NCBI RefSeq assembly: GCF_000210295.1
Contig: NC_026738.1
Coordinates: forward strand, 806,001-870,000
DNA length: 64,000 nucleotides
Origin: Trypanosoma brucei gambiense DAL972
Taxonomy: Eukaryota; Euglenozoa; Kinetoplastea; Trypanosomatida; Trypanosomatidae
Direction: 5' to 3'
Below the pieces are notes generated by a model. The model worked only from the letters and a program-made list of their open reading frames with translations. It searched no databases and was not told the origin of the DNA. The translations under genes and the position numbers were made by a program. How positions within the stretch are numbered: the stretch's first letter is position 1; every line of letters starts with the position of its first letter. Below, piece after piece: positions 1 through 10,440 of the stretch.

Positions 1-778
1 TATTCTTGAGGAGTGGGAGTGTGAAACCTCCACGGCCGGAGGTTGCGATCTGCGTCGCGTATCGCTGGAAACGCAAACACTTACTTCTGTACGTGAATAT
101 ATGTCGTCACTCACCACCCTCTTGCGGCTACGAAGCGACGGCATTTGTATTCTTGGTGACGTAGCGCCATCTATTGATCCCTCTTCACCGGAATCCCAAG
201 ACTGTCTCCTATCGGTAACACACAACCTCCAGAAGAAGTTGAGCGATCTTGAGATGGAGAACGAAATGAATGATAAGTTGGTCAAATTACTTGACGTTAA
301 ATTAGTAGAAATGCGAAGCAGTTTAGCTGTAATAGGGGCAATGAAACAAACTGCCATTCAGGCGAGACAATTCAGAGAGGCGCAGGCGAAATCCGATGAG
401 ATACGTGAACTTTCTGATGCCATCAAAAGAGAGGAAGAAACTCGAACCAACATCCAAAAGAGGTTACAAACAATTGGCGATCTTCGAGAGGAGCTTCAAA
501 AGAGGTTGTGTGACGAAAACAGTCAATGTGAAGTTAAGGTCAGGGAGTATCTATTCAACTATAAAAGTTGTATCGACAAGACGGAGGAGGCGGGTGCTGC
601 ATTGGTGGACGCGCTTCATAATTCCATCGGTAAGGAATCGATGCTTGGAAGTGTTGACCTCGTAGAGGCAACACAGCAGCTGGTGGATGTACTGAGGGAA
701 GAACTCGAAGGTGCAAGTATGGCTTCGTCTTTAAATCCAGTGGATCAACAGAGCTCTGAGGCGGTCAAATACGAGTGA
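1..778 (+). CDS. Coiled-coil protein, 5' end cut by window edge
   Basis: The reading frame ending in TGA at 776-778 stays open to base 2, so the gene very probably starts outside the window. An in-frame ATG at 101 is the first visible start, but the 33 codons before it also read like protein. From about residue 45 after that ATG the sequence is rich in E, K, R, Q and L with heptad-like spacing, typical of a long coiled coil. No enzymatic motif is visible. It lies in a plus-strand cluster, 511 bases before ZPR1. I do not recognise the family. A structural, cytoskeletal or trypanosomatid-specific role is possible, but nothing in the sequence decides it. Confidence 0.75.
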   Translation, partial: ILEEWECETSTAGGCDLRRVSLETQTLTSVREYMSSLTTLLRLRSDGICILGDVAPSIDPSSPESQDCLLSVTHNLQKKLSDLEMENEMNDKLVKLLDVKLVEMRSSLAVIGAMKQTAIQARQFREAQAKSDEIRELSDAIKREEETRTNIQKRLQTIGDLREELQKRLCDENSQCEVKVREYLFNYKSCIDKTEEAGAALVDALHNSIGKESMLGSVDLVEATQQLVDVLREELEGASMASSLNPVDQQSSEAVKYE

Positions 779-1289
779 GTATGCAAAACAAAGTAAGAAA
801 ATATTATTCAAGGCAGCGTGTACAGCCGCAACAGTTTTAGTATAATTTGTTCCTTGAATTGCATTCTCTTGAGGGTTAATGTGACACCGTCAGCGCAAGT
901 TTTCATGGGTGCATTGTCAAGTTTTGCAAACAAAAGCAGCGTCTCCTATAGCTGAGTTTACAACCAACATTGTTGCTGCACCCCCTCTTCTTTTCACACA
1001 TCTTTTTATATGTATTGTTGGTGTTACTGCGTTCATTTGTCACATTTTCAACATTGTTCACGCTGGTACATAAATAGTACCCGCTGAGTGTACACTTCTT
1101 TTTTTAAAAAAAACGTACGAAGCTGCCTAACGTTCATAGTGTGAGGGAAACCTTTTTTGTAGCATTGCTGCCACTGCCACACAATTTTATCGTTGTTTTT
1201 TTTTTTCACTCTCTGTGCAGTAATGCCTCATTCACCTTTTTTTTTGTTGAACTCTCTTCTCGTGCTCAGATTCATCTGCAAGAGCTTTA
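779..1289. other. Intergenic region upstream of ZPR1
   Basis: No convincing ORF is present. The stretch is T-rich on the plus strand, as expected for 3' and 5' untranslated sequence of a plus-strand cluster. A strong pyrimidine tract (about 1235-1267) ends in AG at 1268-1269, the likely spliced-leader acceptor for ZPR1, leaving a leader of about 20 bases before the ATG at 1290. Confidence 0.6.
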
Positions 1290-2706
1290 ATGGCTGAAAC
1301 ACCAAAGGAGATTCCGCCGGATGAAGCACCGCTACGAGCGGCGATGGGGGAGGTTCAGGAAGATGTCGCGCATAACACGGAGGGCGATGAGGAGAGTACC
1401 GCAAATTGTATTCGGACGGAACTAGGCGAAATGAATGAAATTGAATCCCGGTGCCCGCGGTGCGGAGGGAACGGGACCACGCGCCTCATGATTACGAACA
1501 TACCCCACTTTAAAGAGGTGATCGTCAGCAGTTTTGAATGTCCTCACTGTGGTGAGCGAAATAACGAAGTTACATTTGGAGGTGAGTTTGGACCAAAATC
1601 AGTGCGGTACGAACTAGAGGTGAAATCAAAGAAGGATTTGGATCGTCAGGTTGTAAAGTCAGAGTACGCCACAATTCGTATACCTGAGTTGGATCTGGAA
1701 ATACCTCGGGAGTCGCAACGAGGTGTGCTTAACACTGTCGAGGGGTTTCTGGAGCAAAACGGAGTCTGGTTTACAGCTTCAGCAACCACTTCGTCGAATA
1801 CAGCATCCCGAATTGTATGAGAAACTTGAGACCTTCTGTGAGAAGGTCCGACAGTATCGCACTGGAGATGTGCCCTTTACATTCATCATTGATGACCCCG
1901 CAGGTAACAGTTACGTCGAGGCTTACTATGATTACTACCACCCAACCATTGATCCTCAATTGACACGGTATGAAAAGGAGCGGACGAACATTGACCGTCA
2001 ACTTCTCGGGTTAACAATTGAATACAATACGCAGAGAACGGATGCGGAGCAGCGTGAGGTGCAGGAGGGGCAATTTGATGACGTAGTACGTATGGAAACA
2101 GAGTGCAGTGCGTGCAAAAAACCTGGATTCATAAATATTCAGCAGGTTAACATCCCATATTTCAAGGAGACCGTCATTATGGCGTTCCGTTGTGATTTCT
2201 GTGGTTACAAGAGTAACGAAGTGAAATCTGGTGGTGCAGTAGCAGAGAAGGGACTTAAAATAACACTTGAAGTGAAGTCGGAGAGCGATCTGAAGCGTGA
2301 TGTCCTCAAATCCGACAGCACAACATTGTTGATCCCCGAAGTCGCGCTAGAGTTGGCCCCTGGAACGCTTGGCGGCTTCTTTTCAACAGTTGAGGGAACA
2401 CTCATGATGGTGCGTGACCAGCTGAAAAGTTTGCCACAGGCGCAATTTGCTAAAGGTGATGCGGCGGCTACCGATCCGGAGGCTAAAACGCTAACTACCT
2501 TCGTAAAAGAACTTGAGCATCTGTTGGAGCTGAAGAGGCCTTTCACATTCATTCTCGACGACCCGTTGGCGAACGTTTACATTCAAAACCCTCGTGAGCA
2601 TCTGCCACCACCGGAGAATGAAGACCCGCAGTTGACAAAAACATATTATACCCGTACTTTCGAACAGGACGAAGAACTTGGCTTCCATCAAATGAATGTC
2701 AACTAG
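1290..2706 (+). CDS. ZPR1: ZPR1 zinc-finger protein, frameshifted in this sequence
   Basis: ZPR1 is a conserved eukaryotic protein that binds eEF1A and supports cell growth. It has two C4 zinc fingers, each followed by a ZPR1 beta domain. Both repeats are here: finger 1 (CPRC...CPHC, residues 55-58 and 84-87 of the first frame) and finger 2 (CSAC...CDFC in the second frame). Each is followed by a conserved VEG helix segment and a phenylalanine-rich FTFIxDDPxxNxY motif. The ATG at 1290 follows a splice acceptor at 1268-1269. The two halves are in different frames. The first frame leaves the conserved sequence at the A4 run 1756-1759 (caaaacgg), and the other frame resumes it at once, ending with TAG at 2704-2706. 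One extra base there explains the break. It could be a sequencing error, a strain mutation or, less likely, programmed frameshifting. Confidence 0.88.
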
Positions 2707-3674
2707 CGTATAAATGGCCGCCGGATCTGAAAAATGGATGCTTGTAAGGGCGTCCCACGTGTTACCTTTACTCCTTACTAACTTTAAGTGTCATAGCTCT
2801 TTGAATCCCCTTATGGCTTCAATCAGCGTATATTTAGGACGAAGACGAGTCGCATTTAAGTGTAATATTTTCCACTTTCGCTGGGGATTTTTGAATCGTC
2901 TCATGCACTATATTAGTCTCACCCAGTTGGTTCCTCTCTTTCTAATGAAGCACGTACAAAAAAAAACACTGCGCGATATCATCCGGCAACACTTTCATTT
3001 GTTTACCTCCTGTTTTTTTTCTTTTTTGTGCGGTGTTATTAAAGCTTAGGGATGCAGCGGCCGAAAACGAAGGGGACAGCATACGGGGGAAAAAATAGGA
3101 GGGTGAAGAATTGATAATAATTACGTCCATTGACACAGCCGATAGTCCAAATCACTCGTGTTTGGCGGAATCGCGTGAACTCTTACACAAAATAGACATT
3201 TAATGTGGTAAATCACCTCAGCAGTTGATTAAACCCTTGCTGCTTAGGAATGAAAAGAATAAAACATGTGCGGTTAGTCAAGTCAATCGACCTGACGTTT
3301 TGTGTGTTATGTAGTGGTGCCATTACTGATGCAGATAGCTGGCGGCTTCAAGTTGGCTTTGCAATTTTGTTTCACGTAATTGCTTATCTTCTGTATTTAT
3401 TTATTATTATTATTTTGCACTGTATTTACACCATAGTAGCGTACGTAAACATATGCGTGTTAGAACCAGAACCTTTGCCTTCGCCGACTCATATCAGGTG
3501 TGGGATGTTTACTCTGTTCTCAAAGACGATTTTGAAGCTCTTTCTCTCCACTACATCACCTACGTTATATCAATATTACTGTTATTTTCACCATCACTTA
3601 ACATTTACAATTTGGAACTCCAGCAGGAGTGCGGACATAAGCCACGTCCAAACAGAAACAAGTGGAATACAAAG
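2707..3674. other. Intergenic region between ZPR1 and a coiled-coil gene
   Basis: This holds the presumed ZPR1 3' UTR and the leader of the next gene. Open frames here are hydrophobic, T-rich and unlike protein. Two possible splice acceptors precede the next gene: AG at about 3436, before an ATG at 3453, and AG at about 3624-3627, before the ATG at 3675. No RNA gene is recognised. Confidence 0.5.
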
Positions 3675-4478
3675 ATGAGCAGCGATTCAAAAGCCATCCG
3701 TAACACCGACGCTTTGGGGCGCGCTTACATGCAGCTGCTTTCTTGCACCCTCGGTTTAGAGAAGGAGGTTGAAAAATATTATGTCCGAGAAGAGGCCATC
3801 ATTCGCGAGCGTGTTATGCTACTCGACAAAATACAAAGTAACATCGCGGAAGAGCGCCGTTGCTTGGAGATAGATCACCAGGAGTGTCGGTCAAAGATTA
3901 GTGCCACCCGTAAAAATAGCCTTTCACTGCGCGGTGATGAGACGAAGTTATCGCAAATAGCTTCGCATACAGAGGCACAGTTAGATAAGGAGGAGAAGTC
4001 GCTGAACGAGCGCCTGGCGTGGGTGAATGAGCGAATGCTCAGTGAAACCCGCGAATTAGAAATTATCACGGAGCAGATTAACAAATGTGAGAAGAATCAA
4101 AAACTTTTGGGTCAGCGGGAGGAGGAGCAACACAGAGCGGAGCGAGATCTCGATATGGCCCAGCGGGAGTTGAAGTCGCTGGAAAAAGAGATTTACGAGC
4201 GAAAGGCATCACTTGAAAAAAAACATGAAAACATTGTCATGTGGAACCGGTCACTGGACAACCGAGAAAAAGAACTTGCGCGATATCAGGAGGAGTTTAG
4301 GGAAGATTTAAGACGGGTAGAAGAGGAAGAGAGGCGCTATGGGATTTACAATAGTTTCAGCAAGGTGGCACCGACCGTTTCTTTACGTGAAGTGATGGAT
4401 GACTACAACATGTCTATTGAAAAGGATAGCCTCTGTGAAGAAATCGAAAGGGATGAAGAGGACGACATGTTGCCGTAA
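3675..4478 (+). CDS. Coiled-coil protein of unknown function
   Basis: The predicted product is 267 residues, almost entirely charged alpha-helix from about residue 25 to 220. It has dense E, K, R, Q and L heptads and repeated runs such as EEEQHRAERDLDMAQRELKS, followed by an acidic tail (EEIERDEEDDMLP). No known domain is recognised. I chose the ATG at 3675 (MSSDSKAIRN) because the 74 residues gained by starting at the upstream ATG 3453 are hydrophobic and T-rich and do not resemble the rest, and because an AG at about 3625 could serve as splice acceptor. The 3453 start cannot be excluded. Long coiled coils of this type in trypanosomes are often cytoskeletal, but that is only an analogy. Confidence 0.8.
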   Translation: MSSDSKAIRNTDALGRAYMQLLSCTLGLEKEVEKYYVREEAIIRERVMLLDKIQSNIAEERRCLEIDHQECRSKISATRKNSLSLRGDETKLSQIASHTEAQLDKEEKSLNERLAWVNERMLSETRELEIITEQINKCEKNQKLLGQREEEQHRAERDLDMAQRELKSLEKEIYERKASLEKKHENIVMWNRSLDNREKELARYQEEFREDLRRVEEEERRYGIYNSFSKVAPTVSLREVMDDYNMSIEKDSLCEEIERDEEDDMLP

Positions 4479-5356
4479 ATAACGGAATTGTGTCAACTGT
4501 GGGGAATGGAGGGAGAGGGGCGGTAGAGCATTGCATGAGAAGTGTTGATATTAATTTACATGATCACGTTTCACGCACACATGCACACACCTACCCACTA
4601 GGGTCCTCTTTTTGTCTCCTTCTTGATTTTTGCCGTTGCAGCACCGTTTTTTTTTTTGTGTGTGTGTATGTGTGATACTTGGCGTGTGTTTTCCCATCGT
4701 ACTCCATGTTGATTACCCATTTCGTGAAAATCATGACCACGATGGTGAGATTGTAAACGTTTTTACTTTATGGCTCTTATATATATATATATGCGCATAT
4801 AAAAGGGAAGGATAATGATTAAGTTGCTTTTTTTTTCTGAATAGCATTTTACTCAGCGAGCCCATGATGAAATTTTTTCGAAAAAAAAAATCTCCCGTTT
4901 ATCAGAACAGTTGCTATGCAGGTTTCTTCGACACACCGCCATACGAATTACTGACGTTCCATAGAGCATCACGGGGTCGCATGGGAGAGGGGTAAAGGAG
5001 CGCTTTCACTCGTGACGGAGGCATACATTTCCTTTCTTCTATCAGTTTTTAAAAGTGTCAACGTCTTTTAAAGCACGAAATTGGGAGGAAATGTGTTATT
5101 GTCTTTTACTGCAGTGAACATATTTGCTCATGTCTCTCTTAGCTGTGTCTTCCATTTTTTTTTTTCGGGGATGGATGGGATGATGTTGTGCGTGACAAGC
5201 TCCCTTATCTCTTTTTGTTTCCCCCATTTTCATCATTGTTTTCTTTCCCTTTTCCTTTACTTAACTCACACTATATTTCGACCCAAATATTTTGCTGTTG
5301 TTGTTTTTTTTTGTTTTTCCTTTTCCTCTTCTAATACCACATTTAAAATATCAGGG
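4479..5356. other. Intergenic region upstream of the TBC gene
   Basis: No supported gene. The stretch has long T runs, a short TA repeat near 4781-4795 and A-tracts near 4880. A long pyrimidine tract at about 5299-5333 precedes AG at 5353-5354, only two bases before the TBC ATG. An alternative pyrimidine tract at about 5150-5165 with the next AG near 5199 would give a longer leader. Confidence 0.5.
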
Positions 5357-6796
5357 ATGGATGAACTATCGGATATTTATGACTCCATCGTAGCAAGGCG
5401 CATTGCAGATGCTCTACTACAGCGTACTATGAACTTCTGTATACGTAAACGTCGTTCTTTTGAATCTCTTCACAGTCTCCGTTGGCGTTTGCTCACGGAC
5501 CTTCTTCCCACAGATGTGCAACTCAACAACTTCTCGGAGAAATGGTCCTCATGTACTCAAAAGTGCATGACAAGGTGGCGTACAATGAATGAAGATTTAA
5601 ACAATCGCGCACCAGATGACTCAAAGAAAGGGGAGGTTGTGAAGAGAAAAGCGCGTTTTGAGGAATCTGATTCTTCCAGCGAGGAAGTAGATGATGTGAC
5701 GATTGAAAATCCTTTACTGCCAAAAAATGGAAGCTTTTACGCGCTCAGGTACCGTTTGAACAAACTGTGTTCTATTATCGCTCTGGATGTTGACCGGATT
5801 CACTGGGATATTCCCCTTTTCGAACTTCGCACCACAAGGGATGCCCTGCTTAAAATCCTTAGTGTTTACTGTGTACAACACAGCTGTGAGTACAAACAGG
5901 GCATGCATGAGGTTGCGGCTTTTGTGTTTTATTTGACACATAACGATGCAACCATTCTCGAACACCTCCGCAATGAGCGAGGTTGGGGACACGCTTCCCT
6001 ACCCAATATCTTTGCTCCAATATGTCCAGTGGAAGGAGTGGTAGCGGTAGCGTATCACATTTTTGACGCCATAATGACTGAAAGTGGTGTGAATTTATCC
6101 TTCTTGTACTTCAGCGCTTCCTATGGTCAAACAGATGGCATTACTGCTGCCACTCACAATGTACAGGGCCGACTGTTGCTGAAACTAGACGCACAACTCC
6201 ACAAACAAATCAATACTGTATATAAAATCACTCCAACATTGTACCTTATGCGATGGTTACGACTCCTCTTCCTTCGGGAATTCACGCTTGAACAATGTGC
6301 AGACCTGTGGGATGTCTTCCTTTCGGAGCGTTTTGTTACCCCTGCGGAAGACTACCACCTCGAAAACAGCGTCGTTACATTATTTGCAGCTGTCATGTTG
6401 TTGAATATCAAAGCCAATATCATGAAAGGCTACAATGAGGCAATTGAAAAAGTGATGAGGTATCCGTCGGTCGGGCAAATTAGTTTTTTGATTCAAGAAG
6501 CAGTGCTTCAGTTAGAGAGAGTAAAACATTGCTTAGGGCGCTACTTCGTGGTCGAAGACGCCGTTCACGTTGAGGAGAAGCAGTTGTTTGGAGTTGATTC
6601 AGACAGACACGTGTCAAGTGTGATCACTGAATCATCGGTGAGGGGGATGCAACAAAACATCGGCGCATTGGAGTTTGTTGTCACCATGGACGAACAGTGT
6701 GGTACATCCACCAAAAGCTCACTCGGTAAAGCCGTAAACACGGTTAACTCGAATGGGTATTATGATGTTATCGCAGATGGAGCATATCCGAAATAA
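5357..6796 (+). CDS. TBC-domain Rab GTPase-activating protein
   Basis: TBC proteins stimulate GTP hydrolysis by Rab GTPases in membrane traffic, using a paired arginine and glutamine finger. Both are visible: IALDVDR at residues 141-147 (IxxDxxR, Arg147) and YKQG at 179-182 (Gln181). The N-terminal RWRLL box (42-46) is also typical. An acidic, lysine-rich insert (about 80-130) separates it from the catalytic core. The YKQGMHE sequence is most like the TBC1D5 group. The ATG at 5357 gives 479 residues. The frame extends upstream only through non-ATG codons and T-rich sequence, so longer versions are unlikely. The C-terminal 70 residues are low in conserved features. Which Rab it acts on cannot be told. 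Confidence 0.9.
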   Translation: MDELSDIYDSIVARRIADALLQRTMNFCIRKRRSFESLHSLRWRLLTDLLPTDVQLNNFSEKWSSCTQKCMTRWRTMNEDLNNRAPDDSKKGEVVKRKARFEESDSSSEEVDDVTIENPLLPKNGSFYALRYRLNKLCSIIALDVDRIHWDIPLFELRTTRDALLKILSVYCVQHSCEYKQGMHEVAAFVFYLTHNDATILEHLRNERGWGHASLPNIFAPICPVEGVVAVAYHIFDAIMTESGVNLSFLYFSASYGQTDGITAATHNVQGRLLLKLDAQLHKQINTVYKITPTLYLMRWLRLLFLREFTLEQCADLWDVFLSERFVTPAEDYHLENSVVTLFAAVMLLNIKANIMKGYNEAIEKVMRYPSVGQISFLIQEAVLQLERVKHCLGRYFVVEDAVHVEEKQLFGVDSDRHVSSVITESSVRGMQQNIGALEFVVTMDEQCGTSTKSSLGKAVNTVNSNGYYDVIADGAYPK

Positions 6797-7803
6797 ACGT
6801 TCTCCGTGATGCGGAAAAGAGGGAATATGGGTTATTTGCTCCATCAAGTAGATTAGAATATGGATGCGATGAAATTTTGGGGCGGGGGAAAGCAAAAAAA
6901 AAAGGAAGTAGATACGGGAGGAAAGTTGTGAATGTAATGCGCTGCATCGACGTGGAAACAACAATTATGGCGAAGATTGTGCACCTGCGCTGTCCGTTTG
7001 ACAAGATGGGTCCAAAACAGTAAGTGACATTCGGAACGTAAGCAACGTTGAGCCACCTGCGGTTTTTTTTTTTTTTGTGAGGAGCATTTCCTATAACGTC
7101 GAGTATCGCGGTACAAATGTGTATGGGAGAGAAATACGTCACCGCGAAGTACTACATGTGGAAATCGTTAGTTAGTGACATCCATCGTAGGGAAGTTTTC
7201 CGACGGTATGCGAAAATGGCCTGGAAACTCTGGGATTTGCTTGCCTGTTTTTTGTTTTCTTTCTTAACAGTTTTTTTTTTCTCAAGTGTGCGAACGACAG
7301 TCAGACGAAAAGGTTTTGGGACTATTGTGCCACTTGCAGCGGTGCTATCTTTTTTTTCTTTTTTTAGATGGTGACGCTGGGGGTTGAATCCACTTCACAT
7401 TTGTCGAAGTGTCAAATGTGCAGTCCATTCCAAGTTTTTATTTTTGTTTTCTTGTCACTACTTCTTTCCCTTCAAGCACTGTCCTCGTCAGTTAAGTGCT
7501 GTAGTGCTGTAGGGGTGACCGTAAACTGCAGTGGAGGTGCGACGCTCATCCCATTAAATTTTGCACCGCTGCGCGGGTAAATAGGATGGAATGTGGGAAA
7601 AGGTGATTTGCGGTGGGGAAAATGGGCGGGCTCGTAAACTCCTGCTTGCTCGCTGAATTATTACTTTCGTTATTACCATGTCTTCTTATGTTTTCGTTTT
7701 TGCTCATCCTCATTTCCTGTGTATTTTTACACGTATATTATATGAAACAACAACAAAATAAGAAGAAGGGGAGACATATCCTTTTAGTTTGCTAGCCACA
7801 CAT
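6797..7803. other. Intergenic region between TBC and hydrolase genes
   Basis: About 1 kb with only short T-rich or hydrophobic open frames (for example 7117-7374 and 7368-7580). These look like translated pyrimidine tracts rather than genes. Several tracts followed by AG could serve as acceptors for the hydrolase. No RNA gene is recognised. Confidence 0.5.
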
Positions 7804-9084
7804 ATGACTTCCTTAAAGGAGAAGGTACTGTTCTTGCTTTTGCACACCCTCATTCACATATTGGTTATACATTTTTGGAACGTGGATCGCACGCTTGTGG
7901 ACGGGATCTTTGGGAAAAGGCGACGTCGGTCCCGCGGAGTTATTGAAGTTGTGGCTCATGGAAACGCGTCCAAAGTTTTTTTCTCTCTTGATAAAGTGGA
8001 GAAACTGTTTTACCTCTCGCCACCGTATGACGGCCGAATCAATACGGTTTTGTGCGCCCTTCGGCCAAACTGGCCGATAAGTTACACGCGCGAAGTTGTG
8101 AATGGTGTGGATGACAATCCCATTTGCTTAGATTGGCTCATTGCGGAAACATCGGAACGAGACGCGCGAGGGATTTTGATTATTGTCCCAGGACTCGCAT
8201 CCTGGTCACAAACGAATTATATTCAACGTTGTGTCCTACTCGCACACCGTTACGGCATTCACTGCTGCGTCTTTAATTGCAAGGGCCTTGGGGACACGCC
8301 GTTGACAACCCCCCGCATGATATCCGCTTCATGGACAGGGGATTTGCACAAAACATTTTCCACCGCCCTCTCGAGGGAAGCGCTGTCCCGAAAGTTCGGC
8401 ACTGCGGCCAATAATATATGGGGAGCCGGGTTCAGCCTCGGTGGGGTAATCATGTCAAAGTTTCTAAAGGAATGTGCACTCCAGGGGGTGAAATCACAGC
8501 CGTTGGATGCCGCCCTCATCATCAACAGCCCCTTGGATATGGAAGAAACAAGCAGGACCTTGAATGAACCCCAAAACGCCATGTATCAGCGGAAGATGAT
8601 TAGCAACGTTATTCAGTTCGTCACCAAACACATAGATGTTCTTAAAAACGTTAAGGAGATAGACCTTAAGGAACATGACAATGACATTCTAAAGTTCATG
8701 AAAAGCTTACGATCACTCCAAGAATTTGATGTACACATTAACGCGCCGCACAATGGTTTTGCCACTGTCAAGGACTTCTACGATGCTGTGAATGTCTTTA
8801 CCTCGCTGCGACACTGTAACATTCCAGTGCTTTGTCTGGTGGCTGAAGATGACCCAGTCATCGGCTCACTGCCAAGCAATGCATTCGACGATGTGGCATC
8901 TTGCAATAAATTGGTAGCATTTGTAAAGTTCCCGTATGGTGGACACCTTGGTTTCTGTAGAAGTCCAATGGAAGAATGGAACGGAGAACCTTCGGTGATG
9001 GAAATGTTCATCTGCGATTTAATCAGTTCGCATAAACATATGGAGGAAATGAAGGAACCAACTGAAGGTATTTGTTTGTATTGA
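7804..9084 (+). CDS. ABHD1/3-type alpha/beta hydrolase, membrane-anchored
   Basis: The product is a 426-residue serine hydrolase of the ABHD1/ABHD3/yeast YMR210w (EMB8) type, a family with lipase, esterase or phospholipase members. Visible elements are an N-terminal hydrophobic anchor (about residues 7-25) followed by a basic RRRRSR stretch, the oxyanion-side VPGLASWSQTNY segment (about 128-139), the nucleophile elbow GFSLGG (Ser211), an acid in AEDDPVIG and the catalytic His in GGHLGFCR. The triad therefore looks complete. I use the ATG at 7804, since upstream in-frame codons contain only TTG as an alternative start. The anchor and basic flank suggest a membrane protein with the hydrolase domain on one face. 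The substrate is unknown. Confidence 0.9.
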   Translation: MTSLKEKVLFLLLHTLIHILVIHFWNVDRTLVDGIFGKRRRRSRGVIEVVAHGNASKVFFSLDKVEKLFYLSPPYDGRINTVLCALRPNWPISYTREVVNGVDDNPICLDWLIAETSERDARGILIIVPGLASWSQTNYIQRCVLLAHRYGIHCCVFNCKGLGDTPLTTPRMISASWTGDLHKTFSTALSREALSRKFGTAANNIWGAGFSLGGVIMSKFLKECALQGVKSQPLDAALIINSPLDMEETSRTLNEPQNAMYQRKMISNVIQFVTKHIDVLKNVKEIDLKEHDNDILKFMKSLRSLQEFDVHINAPHNGFATVKDFYDAVNVFTSLRHCNIPVLCLVAEDDPVIGSLPSNAFDDVASCNKLVAFVKFPYGGHLGFCRSPMEEWNGEPSVMEMFICDLISSHKHMEEMKEPTEGICLY

Positions 9085-10440
9085 GTAGAAGCATCGTGAA
9101 TTGCCTCTCGCCTGCATTTCCTTGTGTATTCTGTCCGCATCTTTTGCATTGATTTCTGTTGTTTTTTTTTTTTACTCTTCGTTTGCGCCCACGGCAGCGG
9201 TGTGGGCGAAGGGGAACCAAAAGGGAAATTACACGCTTCCTCTTTCCCGCCAAGGTTTTTTTATGTTTGGCGGTTTCTTACGGTTTGAATACCATTATCC
9301 CCCCTTAATGTCTTTCATTTGCTTATACCGGCATCAACTTAACTTTTCCTCGCATTCGCCTCCGGGTTTTGTGTACTTTGCGCAAATGTCAATGATGGTG
9401 ACATCTGACAAGCGTAACGTCCGTCGATGTTGTGAAAACAAAACAGGGATCGGGTTGATGTGATTTAACAAAAGGATGAACATTTTGCCGCGTTTATGTT
9501 GTTCATATGCTATTCCGCTTAACTTGTCTACATATACGCACCAGCACCTGTCACGCGATGCGGCATGTGGAATATGAGAGGGCTGCTGATCCACGAAAGG
9601 TGGAAGTTCCGTTATATATATATATATTCTTGGCTCTGTAAAACCACATGAATCATAAGCTCCCGGTGTTGTGGTGGCTGGTTTCTGCAGCGTCTCTGCT
9701 CGCGCAGAAGCACTGTGACGTGATATAGAGTTATTTGAATGCGTATTATGAGCAAAAAGATGGCGAACTCGCTACCGAATGCACAACTCGGTTAAAACAG
9801 AAAACTGTGGTTTGAGATTCCGAATGTTGTTTTCCCGAGTTTTTTTTTTCGGTCTGACGAATTGGAGAGTTTTGGGCCCCCGTTGATATTTCCATCGACT
9901 TCAGGAAACAAATGTGCCATGCAATATGTAGGGGGACAAAAGAGGGAAAGGTGAAAGAATGAATGAATGAGAACGTGTCCAAAAAAGCGGGAGTATTTTA
10001 AGTAGAAATCTCTTCCACTCTTCGCCTTTTCTCTATTATTAATCTTTCCAATTTTAAATATTTTTCCCCATCATCTTGGGTGGGTGCACTTCGCCGTTGT
10101 ACTTGCGGGGATAAAATATTGTCACCAGTAATCACCATAGGAGTAGCGTGTGCGCACTGGTGGGGCATTTCGTTTGGCTTTTACGCACGTGGTCGATTGT
10201 GGTCCCAACGGTAACGAAATGGACCACCAGTTTGAAAGTTGGCACCTAAAAGCTCCATTTCTTTTTTTGTTTTGTTCTTTATCTGGTTCATTTCAACTCT
10301 TCTCACAACACTATATTTACTTCCCTTCTCCTCTCGATTTACCTCATTGATTTATTTTTGTTGCATGCATCCGTGGCCTGGGGTCTTCTTTTCTCTTCTC
10401 TTCCCTTTTTTTTTTTAGTGTAGATATTCTTATAAAGGAA
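9085..10440. other. Intergenic region upstream of the glycosyltransferase
   Basis: About 1.35 kb with no supported gene. It contains a short TA microsatellite (about 9613-9627) and several pyrimidine tracts. The strongest runs from about 10385 to 10416 and ends in AG at 10417-10418, just before the glycosyltransferase ATG. Short ORFs on both strands have no recognisable features. Confidence 0.5.
10385..10418 (+). promoter_or_regulatory. Spliced-leader acceptor for the glycosyltransferase
   Basis: A nearly pure pyrimidine run of about 30 bases ends in AG at 10417-10418. The ATG at 10441 lies 22 bases downstream. This is a textbook trypanosome trans-splicing site and fixes that ATG as the start. 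Confidence 0.75.

Noticed and set aside
2714..3049. ORF of 111 codons after ZPR1
   Set aside because: It starts at ATG but soon becomes a translation of T-rich 3' UTR, with no domain and no splice tract.
3250..3678. ORF of 142 codons before the coiled-coil gene
   Set aside because: Hydrophobic T-rich low-complexity sequence overlapping the leader of a better gene.
7117..7580. Two small hydrophobic plus-strand ORFs
   Set aside because: They consist largely of translated pyrimidine tracts between two real genes.
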